Source of the DNA: Rubellimicrobium roseum
GTDB taxonomy: Bacteria > Pseudomonadota > Alphaproteobacteria > Rhodobacterales > Rhodobacteraceae
Length of the DNA stretch: 64,000 bases
Assembly (NCBI RefSeq): GCF_006152145.1
Contig: NZ_VDFV01000010.1
Span: 1-64,000 of the forward strand
Direction: 5' to 3'
Shown piece by piece: positions 1 to 8,549 of this stretch; position 1 is the first letter of the stretch; every line of letters begins with the position of its first letter. The notes beneath the pieces were generated by a model. The model worked only from the letters and a program-made list of their open reading frames with translations. It did no database searches and was not told the origin of the DNA. The position numbers and the translations under genes are program-made.

Positions 1-104
1 CCGCTCCGGCCAGGCGCAGCGCGACAGTTCTACTTTGCACGGCCGGCGACGTTTTAACTTGGTGACAACATTGGATCCGACCTGGCGAGGCCTGCGCCCC
101 GCCA
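1..104. other. Left-edge intergenic segment
   Basis: No coding sequence is seen. The segment lies beyond the 3' end of the minus-strand phoR-like gene. In related genomes pst phosphate-uptake genes often follow phoR, so it may be the upstream region of pstS, but that gene is outside the window. It contains TTAA-N7-ACAAC at 54-69, a weak relative of the boxes described elsewhere here. Confidence 0.3.
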
Positions 105-1142
105 TCAGTCGGCCGGCAGGATGACTGAGAACGTGCTGCCTCTGCCGATTTCACTCTCGATGCGAAGCCGCCCGCGATGGCGGCTCACGATGTGCTTGAC
201 GATGGCGAGCCCAAGCCCCGTGCCACCCACCTCGCGCGAGCGATGCGTGTCAACGCGGTAGAAGCGTTCCGTGAGCCGCGGGATATGGTGCGCGGCGATC
301 CCCGGCCCGCGGTCGGTCACGGAGAGCCGGACGCCCTGACGCCGCAGGCCCGGCTGCTCGGCGGGCCCCGTCAGCGCGACTTCCACGGGGCCGCTGCGGC
401 CGCCGTACTTGATCGCGTTCTCCACCAGGTTCGTCAGGACCTGCCGGAGCTGCCCCGAGTCGCCAAGGATCGTCGGCGCCTGGTCCGGCAGGTTGAGCCG
501 GATCTCGGCGCCGGACTGCGCGGCCACGGGCTCCAGCGTCGCGGCGACCGAGGCCGCGAGGGCGCGAAGGTCCACGCGCTCGGTCGGACGGCGCCGCTCC
601 TCGGCCTCGACGCGGCTGAGGCTCAGAAGGTCGTCCACGAGCCGGGCCATGCGCTGCGCCTCGCGCAGGATGATGCCCAAGAAGCGCTCGCGCGCCGCGG
701 CGTCGTCCCGCGCGGGCCCGCGCAACGTTTCCACGAAGCCCAGGAGCGCGGTCAGAGGTGAGCGCAGCTCGTGGCTGACGTTGGCCACGAAGTCCCGCCG
801 GATCGTGCCCGCCTCCTCCACGGCCGTCACATCCTCGAAGGTGACGATGACGCGCCGGCCCGTGGCCAAGGCGACGTCGCGGGCGCTGACGCGCCAGGTC
901 GTGTCGCGGCTGCCATCCGTGCCGAGGTAGCGCCCCTCGCGCGGGTGGCCGTCGCGCAGCGTGGCCTCCACCACGTCGAGCGTCGCGGGCTGGCGCAGCA
1001 CGGTGATGTAGTGCCGCCCTGTCCCGTCATGGCCGAACAGCGACGCCGCCGCGGGATTGGCGGCCTCGATGCGCTCGGAGGCGTCGATCAGGACGGCGGG
1101 GATCGGCAGGGCTTTGACGAGAGCGAGGATGTCCGGGGTCAT
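105..1142 (-). CDS. phoR: PhoR-type sensor histidine kinase (345 aa)
   Basis: This is a sensor kinase that autophosphorylates on histidine and would pass phosphate to a PhoB-like regulator. A PAS domain occupies about residues 10-110. HisKA follows, with the phospho-acceptor H124 in VSHELRSPL, then a HATPase domain with an N box (LVENAIKYGG) and G boxes (DRGPGIA, GGTGLGLAIVKHI). No transmembrane segment is visible at the N-terminus, so this is the short form common in Rhodobacteraceae, without the membrane anchor of E. coli PhoR. The PhoR assignment rests on architecture and familiarity. No pst/pho gene is visible in the window to confirm it, so another orphan kinase remains possible. Confidence 0.8.
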   Translation of the reverse strand: MTPDILALVKALPIPAVLIDASERIEAANPAAASLFGHDGTGRHYITVLRQPATLDVVEATLRDGHPREGRYLGTDGSRDTTWRVSARDVALATGRRVIVTFEDVTAVEEAGTIRRDFVANVSHELRSPLTALLGFVETLRGPARDDAAARERFLGIILREAQRMARLVDDLLSLSRVEAEERRRPTERVDLRALAASVAATLEPVAAQSGAEIRLNLPDQAPTILGDSGQLRQVLTNLVENAIKYGGRSGPVEVALTGPAEQPGLRRQGVRLSVTDRGPGIAAHHIPRLTERFYRVDTHRSREVGGTGLGLAIVKHIVSRHRGRLRIESEIGRGSTFSVILPAD

Positions 1143-1294
1143 GGTGTGACCCGATTAGGACGATTCACGCGCCAGTGGAACAGCCAGGCCTTGTGCTGTT
1201 GTGAGGCGGCGAACGATCCCGTAGTCACGCGTTCGTGTGGGGCCGGGCGACCTTCGGGGCCCGCGATGGCGCGAGGGGCAACGGCGAGGCCAGT

Positions 1295-1639
1295 ATGACA
1301 GGTGCCCCGGCGGAGATGATCCTCGTGATCGGCAACCTCGACGCGTGGGAGCGGCACGGCCGCCGCGCGCCCGATCTCGACGGCTTCCGCTTTGCCCGCT
1401 TCGACGAGATCGACGCCGGGCTCCTGGCGGAGGTCGCGCCCGGCATGGTGCTGTCCTGGCTGGTGGACGACGGGCACGACGCGGTGGATATCGCGCGTCG
1501 GCTGGCCGAACTGGGCTTCGCGGGGCGATACCGGGCGCTCGCGCCCGACCTGCCGAACGTGGCGGCCATCGTCGAGGAGGTGCGCGAGGTCGCGCCCGAC
1601 CTCGATTTCGACCTCTTCCGGGTCAGTCCAGGGATCTGA
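1295..1639 (+). CDS. Conserved hypothetical protein (about 114 aa)
   Basis: A small acidic protein with alternating beta/alpha character. It begins MTGAPAEMILVIGNLD and reads like a receiver-like or Rossmann-like half-domain, but no known motif is recognised. The ATG at 1295 is preferred over the ORF start at 1235, whose first 20 residues are arginine-rich and low-complexity. The gene is flanked by minus-strand phoR and the minus-strand carbonic anhydrase. Its last 17 bases overlap the 3' end of the latter, a tail-to-tail overlap. Codon use matches the region. The function is unknown. Confidence 0.6.
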   Translation: MTGAPAEMILVIGNLDAWERHGRRAPDLDGFRFARFDEIDAGLLAEVAPGMVLSWLVDDGHDAVDIARRLAELGFAGRYRALAPDLPNVAAIVEEVREVAPDLDFDLFRVSPGI

Positions 1640-2144
1640 GGCCACGGGCGAAGCGCTCGGCATTGGCGGCGTAGGACCGGGCCGACTGGCGCAGCCGCTC
1701 CACCGCATCGTCGTCGAGGGGACGGATCGCCTTGGCGGGGCTCCCGACGATCAGGGTCCGGGGCCCGAAGCTCTTGCCTTCGGTCACCAGCGCCCCCGCC
1801 CCCACGAGGCTGTCCCGCGCCACCACCGCGCCGTTCAGCACCGTCGCGCCCATGCCGATCAGGCAATTGTCCTCGACGGTGCAGCCATGGACGATGGCCT
1901 TGTGCCCGATCGTGCAGCCCGCGCCGATTCGCAGCGGAAAGCCCCAGTCGCTGTGCAGCGCCGAAAGGTCCTGCACGTTGGTGTCCTCGCCGATCTCCAT
2001 CCATTCGTTGTCGCCGCGCAGGACCGCCCCCCACCAGACCGAGGCACCCGCCCCGATCCGAACGCGCCCGATCACCTGGGCGTTCGGCGCGATCCAAGCG
2101 GTGGGATGGATCTCGGGCCGCTCGCCGTCCAGCTCCCAGATCAT
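1623..2144 (-). CDS. Gamma carbonic anhydrase-family hexapeptide-repeat protein
   Basis: A left-handed beta-helix protein of the gamma-class carbonic anhydrase/PaaY/YrdA family (173 aa from the chosen start). It shows the typical pattern [36 protein letters not shown] and [11 protein letters not shown], with the metal-binding histidines in the HSD, GHK and VHG turns. The start at 2144 ([11 protein letters not shown]) forms an ATGA overlap with the upstream gmk stop, implying translational coupling. The longer ORF adds an arginine-rich leader that lies inside gmk. Many family members lack measurable CO2 hydration activity, so the substrate is uncertain. Confidence 0.87.
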   Translation of the reverse strand: MIWELDGERPEIHPTAWIAPNAQVIGRVRIGAGASVWWGAVLRGDNEWMEIGEDTNVQDLSALHSDWGFPLRIGAGCTIGHKAIVHGCTVEDNCLIGMGATVLNGAVVARDSLVGAGALVTEGKSFGPRTLIVGSPAKAIRPLDDDAVERLRQSARSYAANAERFARGLRSLD

Positions 2145-2797
2145 TGCGCCGCCTCGAACTCGCGCGAGAGGCTGCGCACGAAGTCGTTGAGCCAAGGCTG
2201 CCGCTCGCGCCGAAGCCGCTCAACCTCGACGATGTGGCGCACGCGGGCCTCGGTCTCGTCCACGTCGCGGTTCACCAGCACGTAGTCGTACTCGGCCCAG
2301 TGGCTCACCTCGGCCATGCTGCGCGCCATGCGGCCCGCGATGACCTCCTCGCTGTCCTGGCCGCGCCCGCGCAGGCGCCGCTCCAGTTCCGCCATGGAAG
2401 GCGGGAGGATGAAGATCGACACCACCTCGCGCCCCAGCGCCGAGTTCCGGATCTGCTGTCCCCCCTGCCAGTCGATGTCGAACAGCGTGTCGCGTCCGTC
2501 GGCCATGGCGAGCTCGATGGGCAGCCGGGGCGAGCCGTAGAGGTTCCCGAAGACCTCCGCATGCTCCAGCAACTCCCCGCGCTCCACCATGGCCTCAAAG
2601 GCGGGGCGGGTGACGAAGTGATATTCGCGCCCGTCGACCTCGCCGGGGCGCGGGGCGCGCGTGGTGGCCGAGACGGAGAAGCGGATGGCCGGGTCGGCGG
2701 CCAGCAGGCGGCGCGCGATGGTGGTCTTTCCGGCCCCGGAGGGGGAGGACAGGATGACGAGCAGACCCCGGCGTTCGGGCGCGGAAAGGGCCGCCAT
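2141..2797 (-). CDS. gmk: Guanylate kinase
   Basis: Phosphorylates GMP to GDP with ATP. At 218 aa it has the usual family length. The P-loop [10 protein letters not shown] is at about residues 17-26, followed by the GMP-binding segment ([19 protein letters not shown]) and the lid/closing region (VLVNRDVDE). It sits in the frequent alphaproteobacterial order yicC-gmk, only three bases after yicC, and overlaps the downstream carbonic anhydrase-like gene by four bases. The three minus-strand genes therefore look like one transcription unit. Confidence 0.97.
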   Translation of the reverse strand: MAALSAPERRGLLVILSSPSGAGKTTIARRLLAADPAIRFSVSATTRAPRPGEVDGREYHFVTRPAFEAMVERGELLEHAEVFGNLYGSPRLPIELAMADGRDTLFDIDWQGGQQIRNSALGREVVSIFILPPSMAELERRLRGRGQDSEEVIAGRMARSMAEVSHWAEYDYVLVNRDVDETEARVRHIVEVERLRRERQPWLNDFVRSLSREFEAAQ

Positions 2798-2800
2798 GCG

Positions 2801-3688
2801 TTACTCCACGTTCTGGACCTGCTCGCGCATCTGGTCGATGGCCGCCTTCAGGTCAAGGCCGATGCGGGTGAGGGCCGCCGAACCGGACTTGGACAGGAGC
2901 GTGTTGGCCTCGCGGTTGAACTCCTGCAGGAGGAAGTCGAGCCGGCGGCCGGCGGGCTTGGGATCGGCGATCAGCGCGCGCCCCTGCGCGACATGGGCGC
3001 GGAGCCGGTCGAGCTCCTCGGTGACGTCCGCCTTGACCGCGATCAGGGCCAGCTCCTGCGCGAGCCGCCCCTCGTCCACATCGGGCACGCTCTCTGCGAC
3101 CCGCCGCAGCGCGGCGCGCAGGGCCTCCGCCGAATCGTCCTTGCGAGCGTCAGCGAGTCGCTGGGACTCGTCCACGAGTGATTCGATGCTAGCTATCTGA
3201 TTCGAAAGAAGGCCCTCCAGCGCCGCGCCCTCCCCCTCCCGCGCGGCCACGAAGTCGTCGAGGAGCCCGTCCAGATCCTGAAGCAGCGCGGCGAGCAGCC
3301 CCTCGTCCGCGCTCGCCGGGGCCGCGATGACCACCCCCTTCTGTAGCAGCACATCGGCCGCCGTGGGCTGGCCCAGCGTCACTCCCAGGGCGAAAGCCCG
3401 CTGCTGGACCTGCTCCAGCGCGTGCAGCACGCGGTCGAGTTGGGCCTCGTCGATGCCGAAACCGCCCTCGCCCGCGCTCCGCGACAGCCGCAGCGCCAGC
3501 GACACGCTCCCCCGCGCGAGCCGGGCCTGAAGCGCGGCGCGGACTCCCGCCTCGAGCCCTTCGATCCCGTCCGGAAGGCGCAGCCTCAGGTCCAGCCCCC
3601 GCCCGTTCACGCTGCGCAGGTCCCAGTCCCATTCGACATCGTCGCGCCCGCCCCTGCGGCTGGCAAATGCGGTCATGGAGCGGATCAT
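2801..3688 (-). CDS. YicC/YloC family endoribonuclease-like protein
   Basis: A 295-aa member of the YicC family. It has the characteristic N-terminus (MIRSMTAFASRRG, then WDLRSVNGRGLDLRLRLPD) and C-terminal DUF1732 region (RRLDFLLQEFNREANTLLSKS, ending in the acidic tail REQVQNVE). Family members act in RNA turnover as endoribonucleases and are conserved next to gmk, as here. The gene is the first of the yicC-gmk-carbonic anhydrase unit. Its promoter must share the 122-bp divergent space with the PAS-domain gene at 3811, which contains two CtrA-like boxes. Confidence 0.93.
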   Translation of the reverse strand: MIRSMTAFASRRGGRDDVEWDWDLRSVNGRGLDLRLRLPDGIEGLEAGVRAALQARLARGSVSLALRLSRSAGEGGFGIDEAQLDRVLHALEQVQQRAFALGVTLGQPTAADVLLQKGVVIAAPASADEGLLAALLQDLDGLLDDFVAAREGEGAALEGLLSNQIASIESLVDESQRLADARKDDSAEALRAALRRVAESVPDVDEGRLAQELALIAVKADVTEELDRLRAHVAQGRALIADPKPAGRRLDFLLQEFNREANTLLSKSGSAALTRIGLDLKAAIDQMREQVQNVE

Positions 3689-3730
3689 TGTGCCTCCTGA
3701 TTCATCACGGACGGAAATGGAATTAACCCG

Positions 3731-3746
3731 TTAACACTTTAGTAAC
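3731..3746 (+). promoter_or_regulatory. CtrA-like box 1 (TTAA-N7-GTAAC)
   Basis: TTAACACTTTAGTAAC matches the alphaproteobacterial CtrA consensus TTAA-N7-TTAAC except for one base. It lies between divergent yicC and the PAS-domain gene. AT-rich motifs of this kind stand out against the GC-rich background. Function is inferred only. Confidence 0.4.
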
Positions 3747-3771
3747 AGACATCACCGACAAAGCGGGTAGC

Positions 3772-3787
3772 TTAAGACTTGCGTAAC
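3772..3787 (+). promoter_or_regulatory. CtrA-like box 2 (TTAA-N7-GTAAC)
   Basis: TTAAGACTTGCGTAAC is a second copy of the same 16-base architecture, 41 bases from the first and 23 bases before the ATG of the PAS-domain gene. Two boxes in a 122-bp interval support a shared regulator. A box this close to the start codon could act as a repressor site. Confidence 0.4.
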
Positions 3788-3810
3788 CATTTCAGCCCCG
3801 GAGCCCGGCG

Positions 3811-4494
3811 ATGTCCTACGACGACCTTCTGGAAGACATGGAAGGGAGCCTCTGCGGGCGAACGGACGATTGCGACGACAACGTGCTGCGCACCGTGCCA
3901 GCCGGGCGCGAGGGCCTTGCCGAGCTGGAGGCCTACTGGCGCGAGATCCGGGGCGCGGCGTTCCTGCCCCGCCGCCGCGATCTCGACGCCACGCGCTTCG
4001 CAAGCGCCCTGCCCCATGCCTTCATCCTTGAGCGAGTCGCCCCCGGCATCGCCCGCGTACGCACCAGCGGGCAGATGCTCCGCGGCCATCTGGGCTTCGA
4101 GGCGCGCGGGATGCCCCTGTCGCTCCTTTTCACGCCCGAGGGACGCAACCGGCTGCGGGTCTGGCTGGACCGCTGCTTCGACGGGCCGGCGCTCGTGGAC
4201 CTGCCGCTCACCGCCTGGCGCGGCGCCCTTCACCCGCCGGCGACGGGGCGGCTCCTGCTCATGCCGCTCCTCGACCACGAAGGCAAGGTCACGCGCGCCG
4301 TGGGTGGGGTGTTCCTCGACCGCGCGATGCGGATGAGCCGCGTGCGCTTCGACGTGAACGAGGCGGCGGGCGTCCGGCACGAGAAGCTGCGCCCCGCCGC
4401 CTGGCCCGTGCTGGCCGCCGCGGGCGAACCCCGGATCAGGGAACTTGCCGAGCCCCGGCGTCCCTTCCTGCGTCTGGTCGTCTCCAATCCCTGA
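3811..4494 (+). CDS. PAS-domain protein (PAS_5 / DUF1457 type)
   Basis: A 227-aa soluble protein. The segment from about residue 35 to 170 (LEAYWREIRG, DLDATRFASALPHAFILERV, RVRTSGQMLRGHLGFEARGMPLS) has the layout of the alphaproteobacterial PAS_5 family. No output domain (kinase, GGDEF, HTH) is attached, so it probably acts as a stand-alone sensor or adaptor. The divergent promoter region carries two TTAA-N7-GTAAC boxes, which suggests cell-cycle or CtrA-linked expression. The ligand and partner are unknown. Confidence 0.75.
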   Translation: MSYDDLLEDMEGSLCGRTDDCDDNVLRTVPAGREGLAELEAYWREIRGAAFLPRRRDLDATRFASALPHAFILERVAPGIARVRTSGQMLRGHLGFEARGMPLSLLFTPEGRNRLRVWLDRCFDGPALVDLPLTAWRGALHPPATGRLLLMPLLDHEGKVTRAVGGVFLDRAMRMSRVRFDVNEAAGVRHEKLRPAAWPVLAAAGEPRIRELAEPRRPFLRLVVSNP

Positions 4495-4501
4495 CAGGCA
4501 C

Positions 4502-4525
4502 GGGCGGAGGCACCGGCCCCCGCCC
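4502..4525. terminator. Weak hairpin between convergent genes
   Basis: GGGCGG at 4502-4507 pairs with CCGCCC at 4520-4525. It lies between the PAS-domain gene and the convergent DAHP synthase gene. There is no T-run, so this is at most a weak bidirectional terminator. Confidence 0.3.
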
Positions 4526-4538
4526 AAGATCATGGATC

Positions 4539-5909
4539 TCAGACCGCCTCGGCGCGAGCCAGCGCCGTGCGGCGGGCGGACAACTCCTCCGAGACGAGGA
4601 ACGCCAGTTCCAGCGCCTGGGACGCGTTGAGGCGCGGGTCGCAAGCGGTGTGGTAGCGGTCCGACAGATCCTCGTCCGTGACCGCGCGCACGCCACCCGT
4701 GCATTCGGTCACGTCCTTGCCGGTCATCTCGAAATGGACGCCGCCGGGAATCGTGCCCTCGCCGTTGTGGACGGCGAAGAACTCCCGCACCTCGCGCAGC
4801 ACGGATTCGAAGGGCCGCGTCTTGTAGCCGGTCGAGGACTTGATCGTGTTCCCGTGCATCGGGTCGCAGACCCAGACGACGTTCGCGCCCTCCTCCTGCA
4901 CCGCGCGCACCAGTCGCGGCAGATGCTCGCCCACGTTGCCCGCGCCAAAGCGCGAGATCAGCGTCAGCCGCCCCGGCTCGTTCCTGGGGTTGAGCTTCGA
5001 CATCAGCGCCTTGAGATGCCCGGAGGTCATCGACGGCCCGCACTTGAGCCCGATCGGGTTCTGCACGCCGCGGCAGTATTCGACATGCGCCCCGTCCGGC
5101 TGCCGCGTGCGGTCGCCGATCCAGATCATGTGGCCCGAGCCCGCGAGCCACTGGCCGGTGGTCGAGTCCACGCGGGTCAGGGCCTCCTCGTATTCCAGCA
5201 GAAGCGCCTCGTGCGAGGTGAAGAACTCCACGGTTTGGAGCGTGTGCGCTGCCTCGTCGCTGATCCCGGCCGCGCGCATGAAGTCGAGCGTATCCGAGAT
5301 GCGGTTGGCCATCTCGCGATACTTCTCGGCCTCGGGGCTCGCGGTGAAGCCCAGCGTCCAGGCGTGCACCTTGTGGACGTCGGCGTAGCCCCCGGTGGCG
5401 AAGGCGCGCAGCAGGTTGAGCGACGCCGCCGCCTGGAGATAGGCCTGCAGCATCCGGTCCGGATCGGGCACCCGCGCGGCTTCCGTGAAGTCGAAGCCGT
5501 TGATGATGTCGCCCTTGTAGGACGGCAGCTCCACGCCCCCGATCGTCTCCATCGCGGCCGAGCGCGGCTTGGCGAACTGGCCGGCGATGCGGCCGACCTT
5601 CACCACCGGCACCTTGGCGCCGTAGGTCAACACCATCGCCATCTGCAGCAGCACCTTGAAGGTGTCGCGGATGTTGTCGGCCGAGAACTCCGCGAAGCTT
5701 TCGGCGCAGTCCCCGCCCTGAAGCAGGAAGGCCTCGCCCTTGGACACCTTGGCCAGATGCGCCTTGAGCTTGCGCGCCTCTCCGGCGAAGACGAGCGGGG
5801 GATAGGAGGCGAGCCGCGCCTCGACGTCGCGCAGGCGGTCCTGGTCGGGATAGTCGGGCATCTGCACCCGCGGCAACTTCCGCCAGTCGGTCTTCTGCCA
5901 TTCCCCCAT
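4539..5909 (-). CDS. Class II 3-deoxy-7-phosphoheptulonate synthase
   Basis: Condenses phosphoenolpyruvate and erythrose 4-phosphate, the first step of the shikimate pathway. The protein (456 aa) is the class II (AroA_II) type found in plants and many alphaproteobacteria. Recognisable segments are [12 protein letters not shown] near residue 80, [34 protein letters not shown] and [22 protein letters not shown]. The start [13 protein letters not shown] has an appropriately placed AGGAGAAC element upstream on the minus strand. It is transcribed alone, divergent from the GlxA-type regulator. Confidence 0.95.
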   Translation of the reverse strand: MGEWQKTDWRKLPRVQMPDYPDQDRLRDVEARLASYPPLVFAGEARKLKAHLAKVSKGEAFLLQGGDCAESFAEFSADNIRDTFKVLLQMAMVLTYGAKVPVVKVGRIAGQFAKPRSAAMETIGGVELPSYKGDIINGFDFTEAARVPDPDRMLQAYLQAAASLNLLRAFATGGYADVHKVHAWTLGFTASPEAEKYREMANRISDTLDFMRAAGISDEAAHTLQTVEFFTSHEALLLEYEEALTRVDSTTGQWLAGSGHMIWIGDRTRQPDGAHVEYCRGVQNPIGLKCGPSMTSGHLKALMSKLNPRNEPGRLTLISRFGAGNVGEHLPRLVRAVQEEGANVVWVCDPMHGNTIKSSTGYKTRPFESVLREVREFFAVHNGEGTIPGGVHFEMTGKDVTECTGGVRAVTDEDLSDRYHTACDPRLNASQALELAFLVSEELSARRTALARAEAV

Positions 5910-6132
5910 GGTCGTTCTCCTTGGCCCGTGTCGCGGGTCGGCCCCGTTTTCGATAGGGCGCGCTTATAGCTCTCCCCCCCGTCAAGTCCAACGCAAAACG
6001 GGCCGCACGGGCGAAAGATGCGGACCGTCCGCGACACGAAATGTCGCGTCCGAGCAACCCTCTTGTCGTTTCCGGACGAACCTGAGAGAATGTCGCCGCG
6101 GGACGGCGGAGTGCCGGTCCCAGGTGGGTCCC

Positions 6133-7140
6133 ATGAACATCCAGCCTCAGATCGTCGAGCTCGACAGCCTTCGTCCGCGCTCCCGCCGCTTCGTCTTCGT
6201 GCTTCTCGACAACTTCACGATGCTCTGCTTCGCCTGCGCGGTGGAGTCACTGCGCATCGCCAACCGCATGGCCGGGCAGACACTCTACAACTGGGTCCTG
6301 GCCGGCGAGGGCGGCGACAGCGTCACCTGCTCGAACGGGACGCGCTTCAAGCTCGACATGGACCTGGGCGAACTGGCGCGCGACGACACGATCATGGTCT
6401 GCGGCGGCATCGACGTGCAGGACGCGACGACCCGGCCCCTGCTCAACTGGCTCCGGCGCGAGGCGCGGCGCGGGATCGTCATCGGCGGGCTCTGCACGGC
6501 GGCGCACACGCTGGCCAAGGCGGGGCTCCTCGACGGCAAGAAGGCGACTATCCACTGGGAGAACCAGGACTCCTTCTTCGAGGAGTTCGAGGACGTGACG
6601 CTGACTAAGTCGGTCTTCGTCGTCGACGGAAACCGGATCACGACCGCCGGGGGCACGGCCTCGATCGACCTCATGCTCAAGCTCATCGCCGACGACCACG
6701 GCGAGGAGCTGGCCAACGCCGTCGCCGACCAGCTCATCTATTCCTCGATCCGCACCGACCAGGACACGCAGCGCCTCTCGATCCCCACCCGGATCGGCGT
6801 GCGCCACCCCAAGCTCAGCCGCGTCATCCAGATCATGGAGCAGGCCATCGAGGAGCCGATCAGCCCGGCGACGCTCGCGCGTGACGTGGGGCTGTCGACC
6901 CGGCAGCTCGAACGGCTCTTCCGCCGCTACCTCGACCGCAGCCCTAAGCGCTATTACATGGAGCTTCGTCTCCAGAAGGCGCGCAACCTGCTGATGCAGA
7001 CGGACATGAGCGTCATCAACGTCGCGCTGGCCTGCGGCTTCGCCTCGCCCTCGCATTTCTCGAAATGCTACCGTGCCCATTATGGCACCACGCCCTATCG
7101 CGAACGCGGCACCCAGGGCGGCGCGCGCCTGTCGATCTGA
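6133..7140 (+). CDS. GlxA family AraC-type transcriptional regulator
   Basis: A 335-aa regulator. Residues 1 to about 190 form a DJ-1/PfpI-like amidotransferase fold used as a ligand-sensing domain (VLLDNFTMLCFACAVESLRIANR, VCGGIDVQDATT, GGLCTAAHTLAKAGLL). The C-terminal 100 residues form an AraC double helix-turn-helix (SPATLARDVGLSTRQLERLF, then INVALACGFASPSHFSKCYR). Relatives such as GbdR and CdhR sense quaternary amines or amino-acid derivatives. The ATG at 6133 is chosen because the homologous N-terminus starts there. The Liv-type transporter starts 87 bp downstream on the same strand and is the natural candidate target. Confidence 0.9.
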   Translation: MNIQPQIVELDSLRPRSRRFVFVLLDNFTMLCFACAVESLRIANRMAGQTLYNWVLAGEGGDSVTCSNGTRFKLDMDLGELARDDTIMVCGGIDVQDATTRPLLNWLRREARRGIVIGGLCTAAHTLAKAGLLDGKKATIHWENQDSFFEEFEDVTLTKSVFVVDGNRITTAGGTASIDLMLKLIADDHGEELANAVADQLIYSSIRTDQDTQRLSIPTRIGVRHPKLSRVIQIMEQAIEEPISPATLARDVGLSTRQLERLFRRYLDRSPKRYYMELRLQKARNLLMQTDMSVINVALACGFASPSHFSKCYRAHYGTTPYRERGTQGGARLSI

Positions 7141-7157
7141 GCGCTCCGCAGCGTCTG

Positions 7158-7227
7158 TCTTCCTTTGGCCGCGGGCGGTGTCTAGCCTAGCGGGCAGGAT
7201 CACAAGAATCCGACAGGGAGACCACCA
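7158..7227 (+). promoter_or_regulatory. Leader/promoter copy A of the duplicated binding-protein unit
   Basis: Contains TCTTCCTTT, a CGGGCG tract, CTAGCCT (7182-7188) and CAAGAATCCGACAGGGAGAC just before the ATG. All elements recur in the same order before the second binding-protein gene (8481-8549), so the leader was duplicated with the gene or is kept for co-regulation. AGGGAG acts as the ribosome binding site. Confidence 0.5.
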
Positions 7228-8427
7228 ATGAAGAAACTGCTCCTGGCCGCTTCGGCCACGGCGCTCTGCGCTGGCGCGGCCGTCGCTCAGGATGCCCCCT
7301 CCGGGGCCGCCCCCAAGATCGGCATCGTGCTCGGCTTCACCGGGCCGCTCGAATCGATCACCCCCTTCATGGCCCAGTCCGCCGAGGTCGCCATCGCCGA
7401 GGTAAATGCCGCCGGCGGCATCGTGAACGGCCAGCAGGTCACCTCCGAGCGCGCCGACTCCACCTGCATCGACGCCGCCGCCGCGACGGCCGCGACCGAG
7501 GGGCTGGTGAACGGCGGCATCAACGCCATCATGGGCGCCGACTGCTCGGGCGTGACCAACGCCATCCTGACCAACGTCGCTGTGCCCAACGGCATCGGGA
7601 TGATCTCGCCGTCGGCCACCTCGCCCGGCCTCTCGACCGCCGAGGACAGCGGCCTGTTCTTCCGCACCGCGCCGTCGGACGCCCGCCAGGGCCAGGTCAT
7701 GGCCGACATCCTCAAGGACCGGGGCGTCTCCGAGGTCGCGCTGACCTACACCAACAACGACTACGGCAAGGGCCTCGCCGACAGCTTCACCCAGGCCTAC
7801 ACGGCCGGGGGCGGCACGATCTCCATCACCGCCGCGCACGAGGACGGCAAGGCCGACTACTCGGCCGAGGTCGCCTCCCTGGCTGCGTCGGGCTCGGACA
7901 TCCTCGTGGTGGCGGGCTACACCGACCAGGGCGGCCGCGGCATCATTCGCAACGCGCTCGACACCGGCGCCTTCGAAACCTTCGTGCTGCCCGACGGCAT
8001 GATCGGCCAGGAGATCGTGGACGTACTGGGCGACGGTCTGTCCTCATCCTTCGGACAGTATCCCGGCACCGACAGCCCCGGCGCGACGCGCTTCCAGGAG
8101 ATCGCCACCGCCGAGGGCTTCGACGGCACCTCCGCCTTCTCGCCCGAGTCCTATGACGCCGCCGCGCTCATCATGATGGCGATGGAGGCCGCGGGCTCGA
8201 CGAACTCCGCCGACTGGACCCAGAAGGTGGCGGACCTCGCCAACGCCCCCGGCGAGGAGATCCTGCCGGGCGAGCTGGCCAAGGCGCTGGAGCTGATCCG
8301 CGCCGGCACCGACATCGACTACGTGGGGGCCACGGCGGTCGAGCTGATCGGCGCAGGCGAGTCCGCCGGCAATTATCGCGAGGTCGAGTTCAAGGAAGGG
8401 GAGATCGTGACGATCCGTTTCCGCTGA
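7228..8427 (+). CDS. ABC transporter substrate-binding protein (LivK-like), copy A
   Basis: A periplasmic type I binding protein (Peripla_BP_6), 399 aa. A signal peptide (MKKLLLAASATALCAGAAVA, cleaved before QDAP) precedes a mature part starting PKIGIVLGFTGPLESITP. It is the first gene of a complete branched-chain-amino-acid-type (HAAT) operon and is closely similar to copy B over its whole length. Ligands of this family include Leu/Ile/Val, amides, urea and aromatic compounds. The exact one cannot be read from sequence, though the GlxA-type regulator upstream hints at an amino-acid-like or amine compound. Confidence 0.9.
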   Translation: MKKLLLAASATALCAGAAVAQDAPSGAAPKIGIVLGFTGPLESITPFMAQSAEVAIAEVNAAGGIVNGQQVTSERADSTCIDAAAATAATEGLVNGGINAIMGADCSGVTNAILTNVAVPNGIGMISPSATSPGLSTAEDSGLFFRTAPSDARQGQVMADILKDRGVSEVALTYTNNDYGKGLADSFTQAYTAGGGTISITAAHEDGKADYSAEVASLAASGSDILVVAGYTDQGGRGIIRNALDTGAFETFVLPDGMIGQEIVDVLGDGLSSSFGQYPGTDSPGATRFQEIATAEGFDGTSAFSPESYDAAALIMMAMEAAGSTNSADWTQKVADLANAPGEEILPGELAKALELIRAGTDIDYVGATAVELIGAGESAGNYREVEFKEGEIVTIRFR

Positions 8428-8435
8428 AGGAACAA

Positions 8436-8462
8436 TGGCGTCCGGTGCAAGACCGGACGCCA
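8436..8462 (+). terminator. Intra-operon hairpin after binding-protein gene A
   Basis: TGGCGTCCGGT (8436-8446) is perfectly complementary to ACCGGACGCCA (8452-8462) around a 5-nt loop. There is no T-run. A hairpin after a binding-protein gene typically protects the upstream mRNA or attenuates distal transporter genes, which would give excess binding protein over permease. Confidence 0.65.
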
Positions 8463-8480
8463 AGTCACTGGCCCTGACGG

Positions 8481-8549
8481 TTCTTCCCTTTCCCCGGGCG
8501 CGCCACTAGCCTGCCCGGCAGGTCCAAGAATCCGTCAGGGAGACCATAC
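8481..8549 (+). promoter_or_regulatory. Leader/promoter copy B of the duplicated binding-protein unit
   Basis: Carries TTCTTCCCTTT, a CGGGCG tract, CTAGCCT (8506-8512) and CAAGAATCCGTCAGGGAGAC, in the same order and spacing as the leader of copy A. This suggests that copy B has its own regulated promoter. Confidence 0.5.

Noticed and set aside
1-104. A Pho box upstream of an unseen pstS
   Set aside because: No two adjacent CTGTCA-type repeats could be aligned in the visible part.
3772-6057. A 761-codon minus-strand frame across the PAS gene and DAHP synthase
   Set aside because: It is a shadow of two confirmed genes in other frames.
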